A stretch of 64,000 bases of DNA from Bostrychus sinensis (GCA_020698575.1 CM036239.1:53288263-53352262); one strand, 5' to 3'; counted from the first letter of the stretch, positions 23,801 to 35,545 are shown. Notes: generated from the letters alone by a model not told the origin. A program made the numbers and translations.

Positions 23801-26800
23801 ATGATGTTTCCAGGCCAGGCCAGCTTCACTTTGAGCTGGCCTCTGTGTTCCACAAAGAAATCCACCAGAGTGCGTGTTACTGTGGCTGACGTGTGAAAGA
23901 AAAAGGCAGGGATCCACAGAATGGCCCCATCCAGCCTCTTCAGACTCAGGAAGAAGTTGTTGCGGTCTTGAACCGTCAACAGGTTGTTATAGTATTTCTC
24001 TAAAATACTGGGATTAAAAGTTGTCATGTTTGTTCGTCGACCAACATCTTTTTTAAAAACTTCAGTTGGAGCAAAATTACATCGAAAAACAAAGTCAAAC
24101 TTTTCAATTTGTGGACCACATTTGGAGCCAGTAAGTATCCCGCTGTTGCCCACCACAGCGCAGCTGTTGTAGTGTTTGTTGAGAATAGGAGAGACTTCGG
24201 GAAGCAGCGAGCGGAAGCTCTCTCCAATGGAAAAGACATATTTGTGGCTGGAATAGTCATAGTGCATGAGCTGGCCGATCCGGACCGAACGGCGTGTCAG
24301 AGTGAAGTTTTGAGGGATGTCGATGTACTGAGAAATCTCCTCCCTGAAACACAAGAGCAGCATTCCAACATCAGACAGGAATCACGTCTTTATGAACACA
24401 AACAGCTCATTCTGATCTCTCAGATACACAGGCTGTCAGGCTGGCATGGTTCAGGACCTTGGACAGCGACATGTGTACAACAGATCAAAAATGATTCTGC
24501 CTTCACATATTGTAGTTATTATTTTTCATGTGTATTCCAGCCAGAGAATGCTGTGTTTTTGTGTGTGCATGCGCGCATGTGTGTGTGTGCATGCGTGTGT
24601 ACCTCTGCTGCACAAAGGCGCTGTGGTTGTGTCTCCATCTGGATGAGTTGTGCAGGTCCTCATTAAGAGCACTGGTCAGAGGCACAAACGCTGGGTCCAG
24701 ATACTTCAGAGCCAGTTGAGAACTATACACAGACATGCAACATTTCACACATTCTATTTCACAAGGATAATCAGATTAAAAATGAGTTAATACAGAACAA
24801 ACAAAAAACATGCCGCAGTGCAACTGTGGAAGCCCCCTTTTTAAAGACCATTTGGCAAAAATAAAAGAAACACATATTTGGTCTTTAATGTGATCATAGT
24901 CTATAAAAAAATCCTAAAAAAAATCCTTATGGCCTTCATGACCAAAATTTCAGCCGCAGCTTCAAATGAACAGAAATATTCTTTAGCAGAATTAGCATAT
25001 TTAGCATGTTAGTGTTGTGGAAGTAGAGTCAGCCTCCTCAGAGCCACAGTGCAGTTCTCGGTGTCTTCATCAAATATTATCAGACAAGTGCTCCTTTCTC
25101 GGCAAACCATATTTGGTCATATTTTAATGACTCCCATGAATTCATTTGTCCATTCATTCTAACGTCTGCAGTTCTGTTCTGATGTGCAGTGTTTCAGAGT
25201 TGGATTAACCTGACAGCTCTCACCTTAGTAGCAGTTAGGACAGTCGCCGTAAAAACTTAAAAATGTGTAAAAAAAAACACGAAATTTCAAAGGATAGCTC
25301 TTCAAAATGCCCCCAGTGTAAAATGATGGACTAAACTTTCAAACGTATGTTCTGGGAATGTGATATTTTGAAAGCTCTTTCAACCTCAATGCATTCCTTC
25401 ACATATTCAACCTTAGAAAAAGTCGAAAATTTGATTTAAGTCCTAATTTGTACATGCTAAATGATACGCAGGACTTTCATTTGGATAGAAAGAAATGTAG
25501 ATTATTAATCACAATCACATACTTCACTAAGAAAGAGTTATTTTTCAATCAAATTTCATACTTTTTACCATTAGAGAGATTAACCTTAGAAAAATATAAC
25601 CATGGCCACATTTTTCAAGAACTTTAGTTCCCATTACATTTTAGTTTGAAGAATCTTTCTACAGGTGACCAAAAATGAACTTGAGTCGCCTCCAAATCTG
25701 GACATTTTACAAATCTTACATGGGTATGTGTGGCCTGAAAGTTTCCATATATACGAGTTGATGTCAATATGTTTGTACACGTATGTATAAAGTGCATATG
25801 CCTGGGTATATGCATGTATATACGTGTATACATGTATGTATGTGTATATAGCAATTCAGTACTAAGGATGCTGCTTTTTATGTTTAATATTAAGATTATT
25901 AGTATTATTTTATTTTACCTCTCAATTGACTTTTTAACAATTCAGGTATTGTAATGTAATTTATAAACGTAATATTGTATGCTGTATATTACTGTTTACT
26001 GTTTTTGTGTTGCAGAAAAAAAAGTTAATATCAAGGACAAAATTATTTGTCAACATCTTTTTTTAATAATAGCTCTGTTTAGTGGCTGCGTTAGCATGGA
26101 GTCTTGACACTTTTACATACTTCATATTCTAGCAGGTCACTGATGATGAATAGTGATCTGTTCTGTGTGGTGGACTAGAGAGGACCTGTGATCACTGCAT
26201 CATAATGTTTGATTTACACGGGGAGTATTTGAAGTTATCACTATTTAGTACATGCCAGCACTGTTTAAGAAGTTATTTGTGAGCTGCAGCACTAAGTGCA
26301 ACAGAGCAAAAATCTCACTTTTTCAGTTAAAGCGTCAAACATAAGTCTGTAGTCAGCTCAAACAGAGAGGGCTACAGCAGCAGGACACTGGCTCCATGCC
26401 CAAAGCAACAGCTAAAATCACCCCTGTATACAGAGCATCACATCAGCCATTCATCTGAAACTATTCTCAGATATTCTGTAGAGGAGTCATTCTATTTCCA
26501 TATTCTTAATTCCAAAAAATACTGAACAGTGTACAATGTGAATAAAAACAGGTATGATCTGAAACATGAAGCACATTTCAGGAGCTGAAACTGAGACACT
26601 CCATCATCATGACATATAAATGCTGATTTAGAACTTGCAATGGCAGGATCACGTCATGATCTTCAGGTTTGTTCTGTTGAAAATCCCTGCATAGATCAGG
26701 AACACTTCCAGAAGTCTCTGCCTGTGCCTGCCAGCACAAATCTATGTTACGGCTGTATCTTGGGAAGATCCAGACGTGAACAGGTTCCAAAAACACTGCA

Positions 26801-29800
26801 CAATGGTCAGAGGAATCTAAATATAAAAAATCCAAACCCAGTTGGTCCAGGTCAGACAGCAGTGTTTCTGGGTCATGTTCACATCTGGATCTTCTTTACA
26901 TAAAACAGCTGTAACCTGTGTCAGGGCTAACGCTAACTGTGTTCAGAGACAGACACAGCTTGAGTGTATTTGCCCCAACTGTGCAGCTGTCCCGCACCAG
27001 AAGGAGAAAGGGTCTCATAAATGAAGATCTGAACTGGACTCCACGCCAATGATTTGGCCTCATTTTTATCCTTTTATTGAAAATTGAGGATATGTTCCAG
27101 CAAAAGATAAAGTTAAAGGTTCCCTATTATTTCTACCATGTTATAATAAGATAAGATAAGATAAGCCTTTATTATAATCTAATGTTGTTTCATTCTGTAT
27201 GTTGAGGTGCTGCCCTTCTCAACATGTTGTTTATTCAGAGTGTCATATGTACAAAGAGGGAAAATGAGGTTTCATGTTATGCTCCAGATGGCACTTCAAC
27301 ACGTCTGTCACTGCTCTAAGCTCTCGCTCTGACACTTGCTCCAATGCAGGGGAATGCAGCTGTCAGTCAAAAGGGGTTCATTCAGGTCCTTAAACATCAT
27401 CCATGAGGAGCATCATGGACTGCCCACTGTCCCACTGACTTCCATTAACGCGCAGTGTGCTTGGAAGTGCCAATGTTGTCACCTTTATCTAATCACCATT
27501 TTGCTTCCTTGCAGTGACAAAAACTGTTCCGAGCTGTCCCACAGAAATCCATTGCAGCATGCTGTCAATAGGGATTTATATAGCATGTGTGCTGTAGTTT
27601 TAATCAGCTGATAAATTAACACTAACGTCATGAAATTAAATGCACTTTTAGCACATTGAGCAGTTTTAATGTTATTTAATATGAACATTTATGAAATTCA
27701 TAAATATTTGATTATTTATTTTATGAAGTTCTAGGTGAAGCTCAGCTTTGTGTGCAGTCAATGAGCAATCTCCACTGTTCCAATACTAATAATACAGGCA
27801 CTGCCTTTTACACCCACACATCTCACTGAAGTGTGGATTCTTCACTTCACAGTAAGCTGTTATCTGTCATGACATGTTTAAATACTGTGTCTCAGGTACC
27901 ACAGCTGAAGTGTTCAGTTGTAAGTAGTATGGTTTGATGAGCTGCAGATCATTATTGACTTGTTTTTATTTACATTTTCAATAGGGACCCAACTCAATAA
28001 ATGTTAAACAGTCATTTAACCACACAGAGGGCCGATCTTCATGAGACCTGACTGGCTGCGGTCTGACTGCAGTAACCCACACAACATCTCCATGTCTCAG
28101 ACCTGCTGAGCGTCCTGCTGAGCCAGCCCACCAGTGTTTGGGCCTGAGCTGGAACCACGTCCATTCAGAGCATTCAGAGCAGCATCAAACTCTCACAGGT
28201 TAAACAGGACTGTCTAGACCTTTGGAGGATTCAGGCTGGAGCATAGTGCTTTGAATATTTAAGAATTATTTCCCAATTTTCATAAGTCAGTGCAGTCACA
28301 TGAGACTACTCTCTTCATTGGTCTTGTTTTATGCTGCTCCTACAGCTGCAGGATCGAACTCAAGCACAAGCTGGATATAAAAGCATACAGAAATTGGCAT
28401 TCGTCTGTGTTGTATTCACCTCAGGTCAGGTTTTCGAGCAGGCCTTTCACTGCAAAAGAAATGTGACACAAAATACCTCACACTCATCTCCACCACTGGC
28501 TTTCATCAAAGACCTTTAGGAGGAAAGAGCTGAGCTTTCAGCTTCATCTTTAATGTTACTCATTTGACTACAGGACACACTCCCATGGGGCCACAAATGA
28601 GCGGACGCCAAAGTGAGTCGGTGTGAACAGCCCTGGGCCAGTGTTGTTAAAGTGAACTACTGCTGTTGTAAAGTGGGGCTATTATTGTAGCAAAAAGATT
28701 TGTGCGTGTGAAGTATCAAGATTTGTGTGTGCAAAATATAATTTGTGTGTGCGCACTACGATGTGTGTGTGCATATGACGATTGATGTCAGGTGATCCAC
28801 AGCCTGTCTAAAGTCTAAAGTCTAAATTCATAGCAAAAGACACAGATCAAAACACAGACACACAGATCTGACATGCTAGAACTGTACCAAAAAGATTTGT
28901 GTGTAATTAGAGCTTTGTCCATAAGACTTTGAACTTTTAGCACTTTTGCATTTACACACATGCAGATCATTTTACACACACAAACCTTATTAAGCACACA
29001 CAAATTGCGATACAGACCCACAAATCATATTGCCCAATACACACACACAAATCATATTACGCACACACAAAACGTTTTGCAAATGCACAAATCGTAATAT
29101 GCATGCAGAAATCTAATTACACCTGCACAGATTGTAATATGCACACACAAATCGTATTACACATACACATAAATCATATTACGCACGCACAAATCATAAA
29201 ACGCATGCACAAATCTAATTACACATGCACCACTTATAATACACACGCACAAATCACATTACGCACACACAAATCGTAATATGCACACACAAATCATATT
29301 ACGCCCACAATTCGTAATACGCATGCACAAATCTAATTACGCATGCACAAATTGTAATATGCAAGCACAAATCATATTACGAACACACAAATCATATTCC
29401 ACACACAGAAATCATAATATGCATGCACAAATAATATTATGCACACACAACTCGTAATACGCACGCACAAATCAAAATATGCATACACGAATCGTATTAT
29501 GCATGAACAAAACCTAATACGCATGCATAAATTGCAATACAAATGCATACATCACATTACACACACTCAAATAGTATTACACACACACAAATCATATTAC
29601 CCACACAAATTGTATTACACCCACACAGATTGTAATACGCATACACAAATCTTAATACACACACTTCTGAATACAGACAAATCTATTTACACATGCAAAT
29701 ATCTTTTAGCTACAATAACAACCCCATAATATTATAAACCTCCACGTGCCTGTAGGGTGAAGTGGTCAGAGGGCACTTACCGGAACCCAGCATGGAGCAT

Positions 29801-29947
29801 GTACATACGTGGGCCACCCCCCTGTCCATAGCGCGGCCCCCCGCTCTGCAGGAAGTCCTTTTTGATGGACACGTAGCTGATGAGAGACAGGATGAGCAGA
29901 GCCACACTAAACATAACCAGCCCCAGAGCACTGACGATCCGCACCAT
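20542..29947 (-). CDS. st8sia3: ST8 alpha-2,8-sialyltransferase 3, four coding exons
   Basis: This Golgi type II membrane enzyme moves sialic acid from CMP-sialic acid in alpha-2,8 linkage onto sialylated glycoproteins and glycolipids; in vertebrates it is mainly neural. Joining 29,947-29,781, 24,722-24,603, 24,343-23,786 and 20,824-20,542 keeps one frame of 375 residues, close to the 380 of the human protein. A membrane anchor spans residues 6-25 (ALGLVMFSVALLILSLISYV). Sialylmotif L begins at Cys157 (CAVVGNSGILTGSKCG). Motif S lies around 293-316 and ends CEQIHLYGFWPF. Motif III is HYYD at 332-335. Motif VS is represented by His349 and Glu354 in HQLPAE. All junctions use GT-AG. The chosen ATG lies just before the anchor; no upstream in-frame ATG is needed. 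The gene lies upstream of onecut2 on the same strand. Confidence 0.96.
20825..22600 (-). other. st8sia3 intron 3, left part, low-complexity
   Basis: From 20,940 there is a tatata/catg-rich stretch, then T- and G-rich low-complexity sequence at 21,018-21,240 with several poly-T runs. No exon or mobile element is recognised in the remainder. Confidence 0.6.
22610..23310. repeat. Degenerate 20-bp tandem repeat in st8sia3 intron 3
   Basis: Units of the type tgtgcgtgtttctgaatttg recur at about 20-bp spacing with many substitutions and small indels over some 700 bp. Open frames on both strands through this stretch are a by-product of the repeat. Confidence 0.9.
23786..24343 (-). CDS. st8sia3: st8sia3 coding exon 3
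   Basis: A 558-bp exon encoding residues 96-281: the start of the catalytic domain, sialylmotif L with its conserved Cys157, and the strongly conserved FFHTSATVTRTLVDFFVEH segment. It is bounded by ttgtgtttcag and AA|GTAAGA. Confidence 0.96.
24555..24602. repeat. Alternating purine-pyrimidine tract at the exon 2 donor
   Basis: A (TG/CA)n tract with internal gcatgcgcgcatg directly adjoins the st8sia3 exon 2 splice donor. Such sequence can adopt Z-DNA, and its length is prone to change. Confidence 0.8.
24603..24722 (-). CDS. st8sia3: st8sia3 coding exon 2
   Basis: A 120-bp exon encoding the stem segment SQLALKYLDPAFVPLTSALN to FVQQ, with an NSS glycosylation sequon. Its acceptor is tgtatag. 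Its donor AG|GTACAC runs straight into an alternating purine-pyrimidine (TG/CA)n tract. Confidence 0.95.
25260..25740 (+). mobile_element. L1-like LINE ORF2 3' remnant in st8sia3 intron 1
   Basis: Plus-strand translation, with stops, gives SSKCPQCKMMD and FKRMFWECDIL. These match the C-terminal CxxC...H/FWxC region of fish L1-like ORF2 proteins, also seen on the minus strand at 61,209-61,484. It is short, heavily mutated and probably 5'-truncated. Confidence 0.7.
25741..28689 (-). other. st8sia3 intron 1, central part
   Basis: A (gataa)n stretch at 27,147-27,166 followed by gcctttattat resembles the 3' tail of a common fish retroposon. No exon or other classifiable repeat is seen. Confidence 0.5.
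28690..29690. repeat. Degenerate 20-bp tandem repeat in st8sia3 intron 1
   Basis: About 1 kb of units like acacacaaatcgtaatatgc, strongest from 28,960 onward, with alternating atcatatt and atcgtaat versions. The array ends about 90 bp before the donor of coding exon 1. Confidence 0.92.
29781..29947 (-). CDS. st8sia3: st8sia3 coding exon 1
   Basis: Encodes residues 1-55 and two bases of codon 56: the short cytoplasmic tail, the signal anchor and the start of the stem (PRMYMLHAGF). It ends at CG|GTAAGT. The exon probably starts at 30,021 after a ctctgtag acceptor, giving about 74 bp of leader. Confidence 0.95.
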
Positions 29948-30043
29948 CCTGAGGCCTGGACGGGCCCCGGGGGTCACACTGCTCCCTCAGTAGGACCTGC
30001 GCGTCGGCCATCCAGAAGAGGCTACAGAGAGACAGGATATTAG

Positions 30044-30113
30044 ACAAAGGGCATAAGGACTGAGAGACAAAGGGCATAAGGACTGAGAGACAAAGGGCAT
30101 AAGGACTGAGAGA
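30044..30113. repeat. Three tandem 23-bp units upstream of st8sia3 exon 1
   Basis: The unit agacaaagggcataaggactgag is present three times without change apart from the edges. It starts about 23 bp upstream of the probable acceptor of the first coding exon, within its polypyrimidine and branch region on the minus strand. Confidence 0.9.
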
Positions 30114-30254
30114 CACAACGGGGCTAAGCTATGGGCAAGAAATACCATCAGACTTAACAGTCACATCTATCATTTCCTTCCTGGACACATCTCTGTCCAC
30201 ACTGTATGTAACCGTCCTAAACAGATCTCTCCCCAGCCTGTACCTCAGAGCAGT

Positions 30255-31195
30255 CTCTGTCCCCCTAAATATAACTGTCCTGGACACATCTCTGTCCCTC
30301 TGTCCATCCTGGACACATCTCTATCTCTCGGTCTCTCCTGTATGTACAGTTGAAAGAAAAGGCATTGGCACCCCTTGGAATTACTTGGATTTCTGCATGA
30401 TTTGGTCATAAAATATGATCTGATCTTCATCTAAGTCACAACAATAGACAAACACAGTCTGCTTAAACTAATGCAGCAAAACAATGACATTTTTTCATGT
30501 TTTTATTGAGCATTTATGTAAACATTAACAGTACAGGGTAGAAAAAGTATTGGAACCCCTAGGCTAGTGACCTCTTCAAGAACTAATTGGAGTCAGGTGT
30601 CAGCCAAACTGGGGTCCAATCAGTGTGAAATCCTAGTATTCCAAGGGGTGCCAATACTTTTTCTTTCAACTGTAACTGTCCTGGACATATCTCTGTCCCT
30701 CTGTCTGTCCTGTATGTAACTGTCCTGGACACATCTCTGTCCCTCTACCTGTCCTGTATGTAACTGTCCTGGACACATCTCTGTCTCTCTGCCTGTCCTG
30801 TATGTAACTGTCCTGGACACATCTCTGTCTCTCTACCTGTCCTGTATGTAACTGTCCTGGACACATCTCTGTCTCTCTGTCTGTCCTGTATGTAACTGTC
30901 CTGGACACATCTCTGTCTCTCTGCCTGTCCTGTATGTAACTGTCCTGGACACATCTCTGTCTCTCTACCTGTCCTGTATGTAACTGTCCTGGACACATCT
31001 CTGTCTCTCTGTCTGTCCTGTATGTAACTGTCCTGGACACATCTCTGTCTCTCTGTCTGTCCTGTATGTAACTGTCCTGGACACATCTCTGTCTCTCTGC
31101 CTGTCCTGTATGTAACTGTCCTGGACACATCTCTGTCTCTCTGTCTGTCCTGTATGTAACTGTCCTGGACACGTCTCTGTCCCTCTATCCGTCCT
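30255..31195. repeat. 44-bp minisatellite interrupted by a MITE
   Basis: The unit of 44 bp contains ctgtcctggacacatctctg and ctgtcctgtatgtaa. At least ten regular units fill 30,674-31,190, and degenerate units continue left of the MITE to about 30,255. All frames are open because the unit lacks stops, so the long open frames here are not genes. It lies in the probable first intron of st8sia3. Confidence 0.93.
30347..30672. mobile_element. 326-bp Tc1/mariner-type MITE inside the minisatellite
   Basis: The ends are cagttgaaagaaaaggcatt and its complement with few changes; the inverted repeat extends about 40 bp (caccccttggaatta against tattccaaggggtg). TA flanks each side (30,345-30,346 and 30,673-30,674), and minisatellite unit sequence resumes directly outside. 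There is no coding capacity. Confidence 0.93.
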
Positions 31196-31359
31196 GAATA
31201 AAGAGAGTCCAGGTCCGTGTCCATCAGGACTGGTCCTCATGTCTGAATCATGACCAGTCCATGAAGACAGTCATCAGACAAATATAAGTTGTAAGAGCAT
31301 TGTGTAAACGTCATCACGCACGAAAGGACGCTGGGAAATGGAGTCCCAGTTCCTGGGAA

Positions 31360-31860
31360 ATCACTCACATTGCTTTTCTTTCTCTGCTGCTTTTCCAGAG
31401 TGAAAAAGAAATATATCCAGAAGTGAATGCGTGAACGGGGGCGGGGAGGGGGGTTTAACAAGGTCACAGCATGGAGTGACAGCGTGAGATGGGAGCGGGG
31501 TCGGACTGATGCGGGGACGGGAGAGGAGGACGAGAATCGGAGAGAAAAGAACGCGATGGAGACAGAGGCAGGAGGATGAGGAGGCGGCGGACTTACGGCA
31601 GGACGCGGTGGGGCACGCGGAGCTGCGGTGGAGAAGGACGGGCCTCTGCTGCGGCTTCTCTCGGCTCCAGTCCAGTCCTCCACTCGGAGCGTTATTTCCG
31701 GCGCTAAGCGAGCAGAGGATGAAAGATGCTACAGCGCGAGGCGGAGTCTCGTGGAGGTCGTGAACCGCTACTTCCGGTCCCAGCGCACTCGCAGTGGCAC
31801 GCGGCACAGCTCAGTTAACGCATCCTGCGGACAGGTTCTGAACCAGTACCGTCAGACGCA
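31360..31860 (-). promoter_or_regulatory. Probable st8sia3 promoter and non-coding first exon
   Basis: A GC- and CpG-rich block upstream of the coding exons. A strong donor, TGCC|GTAAGT on the minus strand, lies at 31,597 and could join the acceptor at 30,021. Two ETS-type sites (ccggaa on the minus strand) lie at about 31,696 and 31,772. No TATA box is evident. The exon structure is inferred from splice signals only. Confidence 0.6.
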
Positions 31861-31890
31861 GTAGAGCTGCCAGGGACTTATACTTACTGT

Positions 31891-31990
31891 ATATGCTTCT
31901 AGATGATGATTGAATTCATAATGTGATTTCATTTAAAAAGGTCAAAAACACCAAAAAAGGTTTGCTATAAATATTGATTCACATAAGCCT
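31891..31990 (+). mobile_element. LTR-like fragment related to the Gypsy LTR at 52,490
   Basis: The words tatgcttct, attcat(a/g)atgtgatttc and gctataaatattgattca occur in the same order as at 52,517-52,600. The match stops after aagcct, then resumes at about 38,288, as if 6.3 kb had been inserted into one LTR. Confidence 0.7.
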
Positions 31991-32749
31991 CCGTCATTCT
32001 ACGACTACGGTCAAATTTGGCGGGCAATTTCATAAAAATAAAACATTTATTTTTCAAAATATTTTGATATTTTTGACTTCTACATAATGTGTAAAAACAT
32101 GTTCTGATAGTGGTTGTGATTAAACTATTTGAACATTATAAGATTTTGAGCATTTTAGTCAAACATTCAGAGTAAAGCGTAATTTCATCACACCAGAAAA
32201 AAAGGTGTTTTTAAACAAAATTTTACAAATTTTACAATGTTTACAAAACATTTATCAAAACTTCACACCTAGATGTACCACCACATTTGGTTGTATTTGT
32301 ATTAAATTATTTTAAATATTAAATGTCCCAACAGTTAGACGGCAAACACCTCTAACCCGATTTTCTGAAGTCTTTTAATCATTCAATTTAATCAATCAAT
32401 TTTACATGGAGAAATTATGAGATTTCATTCCCATACATTAATTGTAAACATAACAGAATATTTTTTATTATATCATAAATATGTTTTGTGTAACTCTGGT
32501 ATTATAAAGAGTTTCATGTAAAAAAAAAAAAAAGAAAAAAAAAAGTGACATTGCGTGATGGAAAAGACATGTCCCAGAGGATTGCTGAAAAATGTTCACT
32601 TTTATTGTAATTTACTATGCAATAAATCACTTATGAAACATTGTATCTTAGCATAAAAATAATGAACTTTAATTCATATTGTAGCTTTTGCTGTTTCCCT
32701 GGCTTACGCATGTGCTGAAACCCATAATGATAATAAAAGTTGCAAAAAT
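31991..32749. other. AT-rich DNA without gene
   Basis: No coding signal. A tract of A-rich sequence lies at 32,521-32,545, and gtgatggaaaagacatgtc near 32,555 recurs in related form near 36,275. The two may be parts of one older element separated by the LINE and SINE insertions. Confidence 0.45.
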
Positions 32750-35150
32750 ATAGTGCAGGCCAAAACAAACACTCAAGCTATAAATAGTTTTCAATCTTGT
32801 TTAGATTTTGTGCTTGTTGACAGCCCTTCATTATTCAAATTTGAAAATATTCTAACACCTATTGGTACATCTGATCATTCTGTTGTCTTGTTCAGAGTTT
32901 TAGACATATACACGCATTCTAGTAATACAACAAATAATACTAAATCTACCTGCCATGTAAGTAACTGATATTGATTTTTTCTTTAATATAAATTGGGACT
33001 CCTTATTAAATAATGATACTATTGAAATGGACTGGGAAAGTTTCACTAAAACATACTTCCTGGCTCTAGATTTGTTTGCTAAAAAAATTCCATCACAGAA
33101 GACTTCTAATAGTAATTCATGCTCTGATAAGACTTATGGCAAACTTAAATCTGATAAAGCAAAGGCCTGGAAGGATTATATGCATTTTAAGACTACAAGG
33201 GCATACAATTCGTATCATATTGCCCGCAATAAACTAAAATGATATCTCTGCAAGCTGAAAAATAAGGCTGTCAACAATACAATTAATTAAATGGCTCATT
33301 TAGTCACCACTTCAAAAAAATGGTATTGATTAGCTAAAAAACTCTATATTGGCTCTCAAATTTCTGATGTAATTCCCACATTATGTACTGTGGACACCTC
33401 TGTTTCAAGCAATTTTGAAAAAGCTACATTACTTAATAATTATTTCACATCAAAAAGTCAAAACGTGGGATCCCAAGTTTCATTTCCGTCTCTTCCATTT
33501 GCCACACTCAAAACACTTTCCAATGTTTACTTTAATCAAATGGATATCTCCAAAGCTTTGGCCAAATTAGATTCGTCAAAATCCATCGGCCCAGATGGAA
33601 TTACTAATGCAGTTCTGCGTAATTGCTACGAGTCTCTGTCGCTGCCTCTGTACATCCTTTTTAAAGAATCCATACAGACTGGCTTAATCCCACAAGCATG
33701 TGACACCCATTTATAAGAACAAAGGTAGTAGATCGGATCCACATAATTATCGGCCAATTTCAATAACATCAAATGTGGGGAAATTACTAGAACAAATAAT
33801 TAATAAAAACCTGCTGGATTTTTTATGTGCAAATAATTTAATCTCTGCGTCACAATTTGGATTCTTACCTTGTCATTCTACCACAGACCAGTTAAGTTTT
33901 CTTTATCATTAATATTTATCATTATTGGAGATAAGATTTTCATGCTGTACAGTTTTTTTTGGACCTGGCTGCTGCATTTGATTCTGTACCCCACTCAGCA
34001 ATTATTCAGAAACTTCCATCTTATGGAATTCGTGGAAAACTGTTTCGTTGGATTGTAAATTATTTAACTGACAGGCAACAAGCTGTTAAAGTCAATGAAG
34101 TTCTCTCTGGGATGCTTCCAGTCTGTTCAGGAGTGCCACAAGGAAGTATCCTGGCCCCCACACTGTTCATACTATTTATGAATGACCTCTCTAATTTGAT
34201 TCCTGGCTCAATTCAAGCCTCGGGGAAACCTGGCATTATTAATGAATGTCTTTTTTATGCGGATGATACCACACTGTTTGTTGCATCTCAGCAGTTTCCT
34301 TTATTGATAGAGAAAGTTAATCAAGACCTCTCTACCATTGCCCAATGGGCCAAGACTTGGGGGATGCAGTTTAATCCAAGTAAAACAAAGGCTATGCTCC
34401 ATTCTAAGGCACAACAACAAATGATTGATATTAGATTTATGGATCGTCCTATTGAAATTATTAACGAACATTTACATCTAGGACTATGGATTACAAATGA
34501 CCTTAAGTTTGACAAACAAGTAGACTCAGTTTGTAGAAAGGTGGCATCACAAATATTTCTGCTTCGCAGACTTTCTCTTTCTGTTACAGATCATAATGTG
34601 CTCTTAAGATTGTACAAATGTTATATTTTACCATATTTTGAATATGCATCACCAGTTTGGGCTGCACTGAATATTACTCAAACAAATCGATTGGAAAATT
34701 ACAGCGCCGTGCAATCAGGATTATATTAAATTATCCCTATACACAATTACTTCATGATGAGGACTACAACCTGTTGAAATGAACCCCACTAAAACATCGG
34801 AGGAATTCTGCGTTGATGTGTTATGGCTATAAACTGATCCACGGAGCATTACCTCAAGCTCTCTTGACTTTTTGTCCTGTTATCAAACAAAGTGCTATTC
34901 AAATGAGGCGTACAACTCTTAGCCTGCCTGGCATTTCATATCCCACCAGCAGAGCACTGGACCGCAACCCCCTTCTCTTTTTAACTAAACTTCTAAATAA
35001 TGTTCCAGAGCTGTGGGACTGTGCTACATTAGAGCACAAGCAAAAAACATATCTTTGATATGTCTTTTTGAAATGTACATTTTAAGCATTTGTTCTGATT
35101 GTCAATGCCTTCGGACGCGACAATAATTCACTTTATGTGTGAAATAAAAA
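32750..35150 (+). mobile_element. Non-LTR retrotransposon of CR1/Jockey type, 5'-truncated
   Basis: The plus strand holds the end of an APE endonuclease (PIGTSDHSVVLFRVLD, with the conserved SDH). A reverse transcriptase follows: SKSIGPDGITNAVLR, NYRPISITSNVGKLLEQI, DLAAAFDSVPH (motif A), SGVPQGSILAPTLFILFMND (motif B) and FYADDTTLF (catalytic YADD at about 34,256). Frames change near 32,970, 33,240, 33,710 and 33,910, with stops, so it is inactive. The 3' region ends in an A-rich tail near 35,150. The exact clade (CR1, L2 or Jockey relatives) cannot be settled by eye. Confidence 0.9.
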
Positions 35151-35212
35151 ATAAATGAAAAATTTTAAAAATTGCTTTGCTAAACTTGTGAACAAACTGA
35201 TAAACTTGTATG

Positions 35213-35545
35213 AGTATGTCTGGGAAGACTCTCAGTCATCCAGGCTAATTGAATCACAACAAAAGATTTAAAAAGAAGTCATCTGGACATGAAGATGTTT
35301 CACATTATTCCAAAAGGGTTTGGAAATCCTTCAATTGAAATGGTAAAAGAGATGGTTTATATGCAGTTAGGTGGGAGGAGTTTTGGCCCTAAAACTAAAT
35401 TCTATTGGTTTAGAAAAGTTGTTGTTGCTGTGAATGCCTCCACTTCCTGGATTTTGATCTTAACCCAGGTGTTGGCCATGTCTCTGGGAGAAGTACCTGG
35501 AAACGAGTCAACTTCCTCCATTAGGACAAGTTGGAGTACAATTTA
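35213..35545 (-). mobile_element. Penelope-like 3' region fragment
   Basis: On the minus strand this reads like the 3' end of the two other Penelope-like copies: ggatgactgagagtcttccc at the outer end, then ccagatgacttctttttaaa and a gaaacatcttca version of the conserved 3' motif. Only the non-coding tail is present. Confidence 0.65.

Noticed and set aside
24109..24666. 185-codon plus-strand frame across st8sia3 exons 2 and 3
   Set aside because: It is antisense to confirmed exons and has no recognisable domain.
29948..29977. Longer N-terminus for st8sia3 starting at 29,977
   Set aside because: The codon there is GTG. The ATG at 29,947 directly precedes the conserved anchor.
30666..31224. 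Overlapping 91-168 codon open frames
   Set aside because: They run through the 44-bp minisatellite in three frames at once. No domain and no conserved start.
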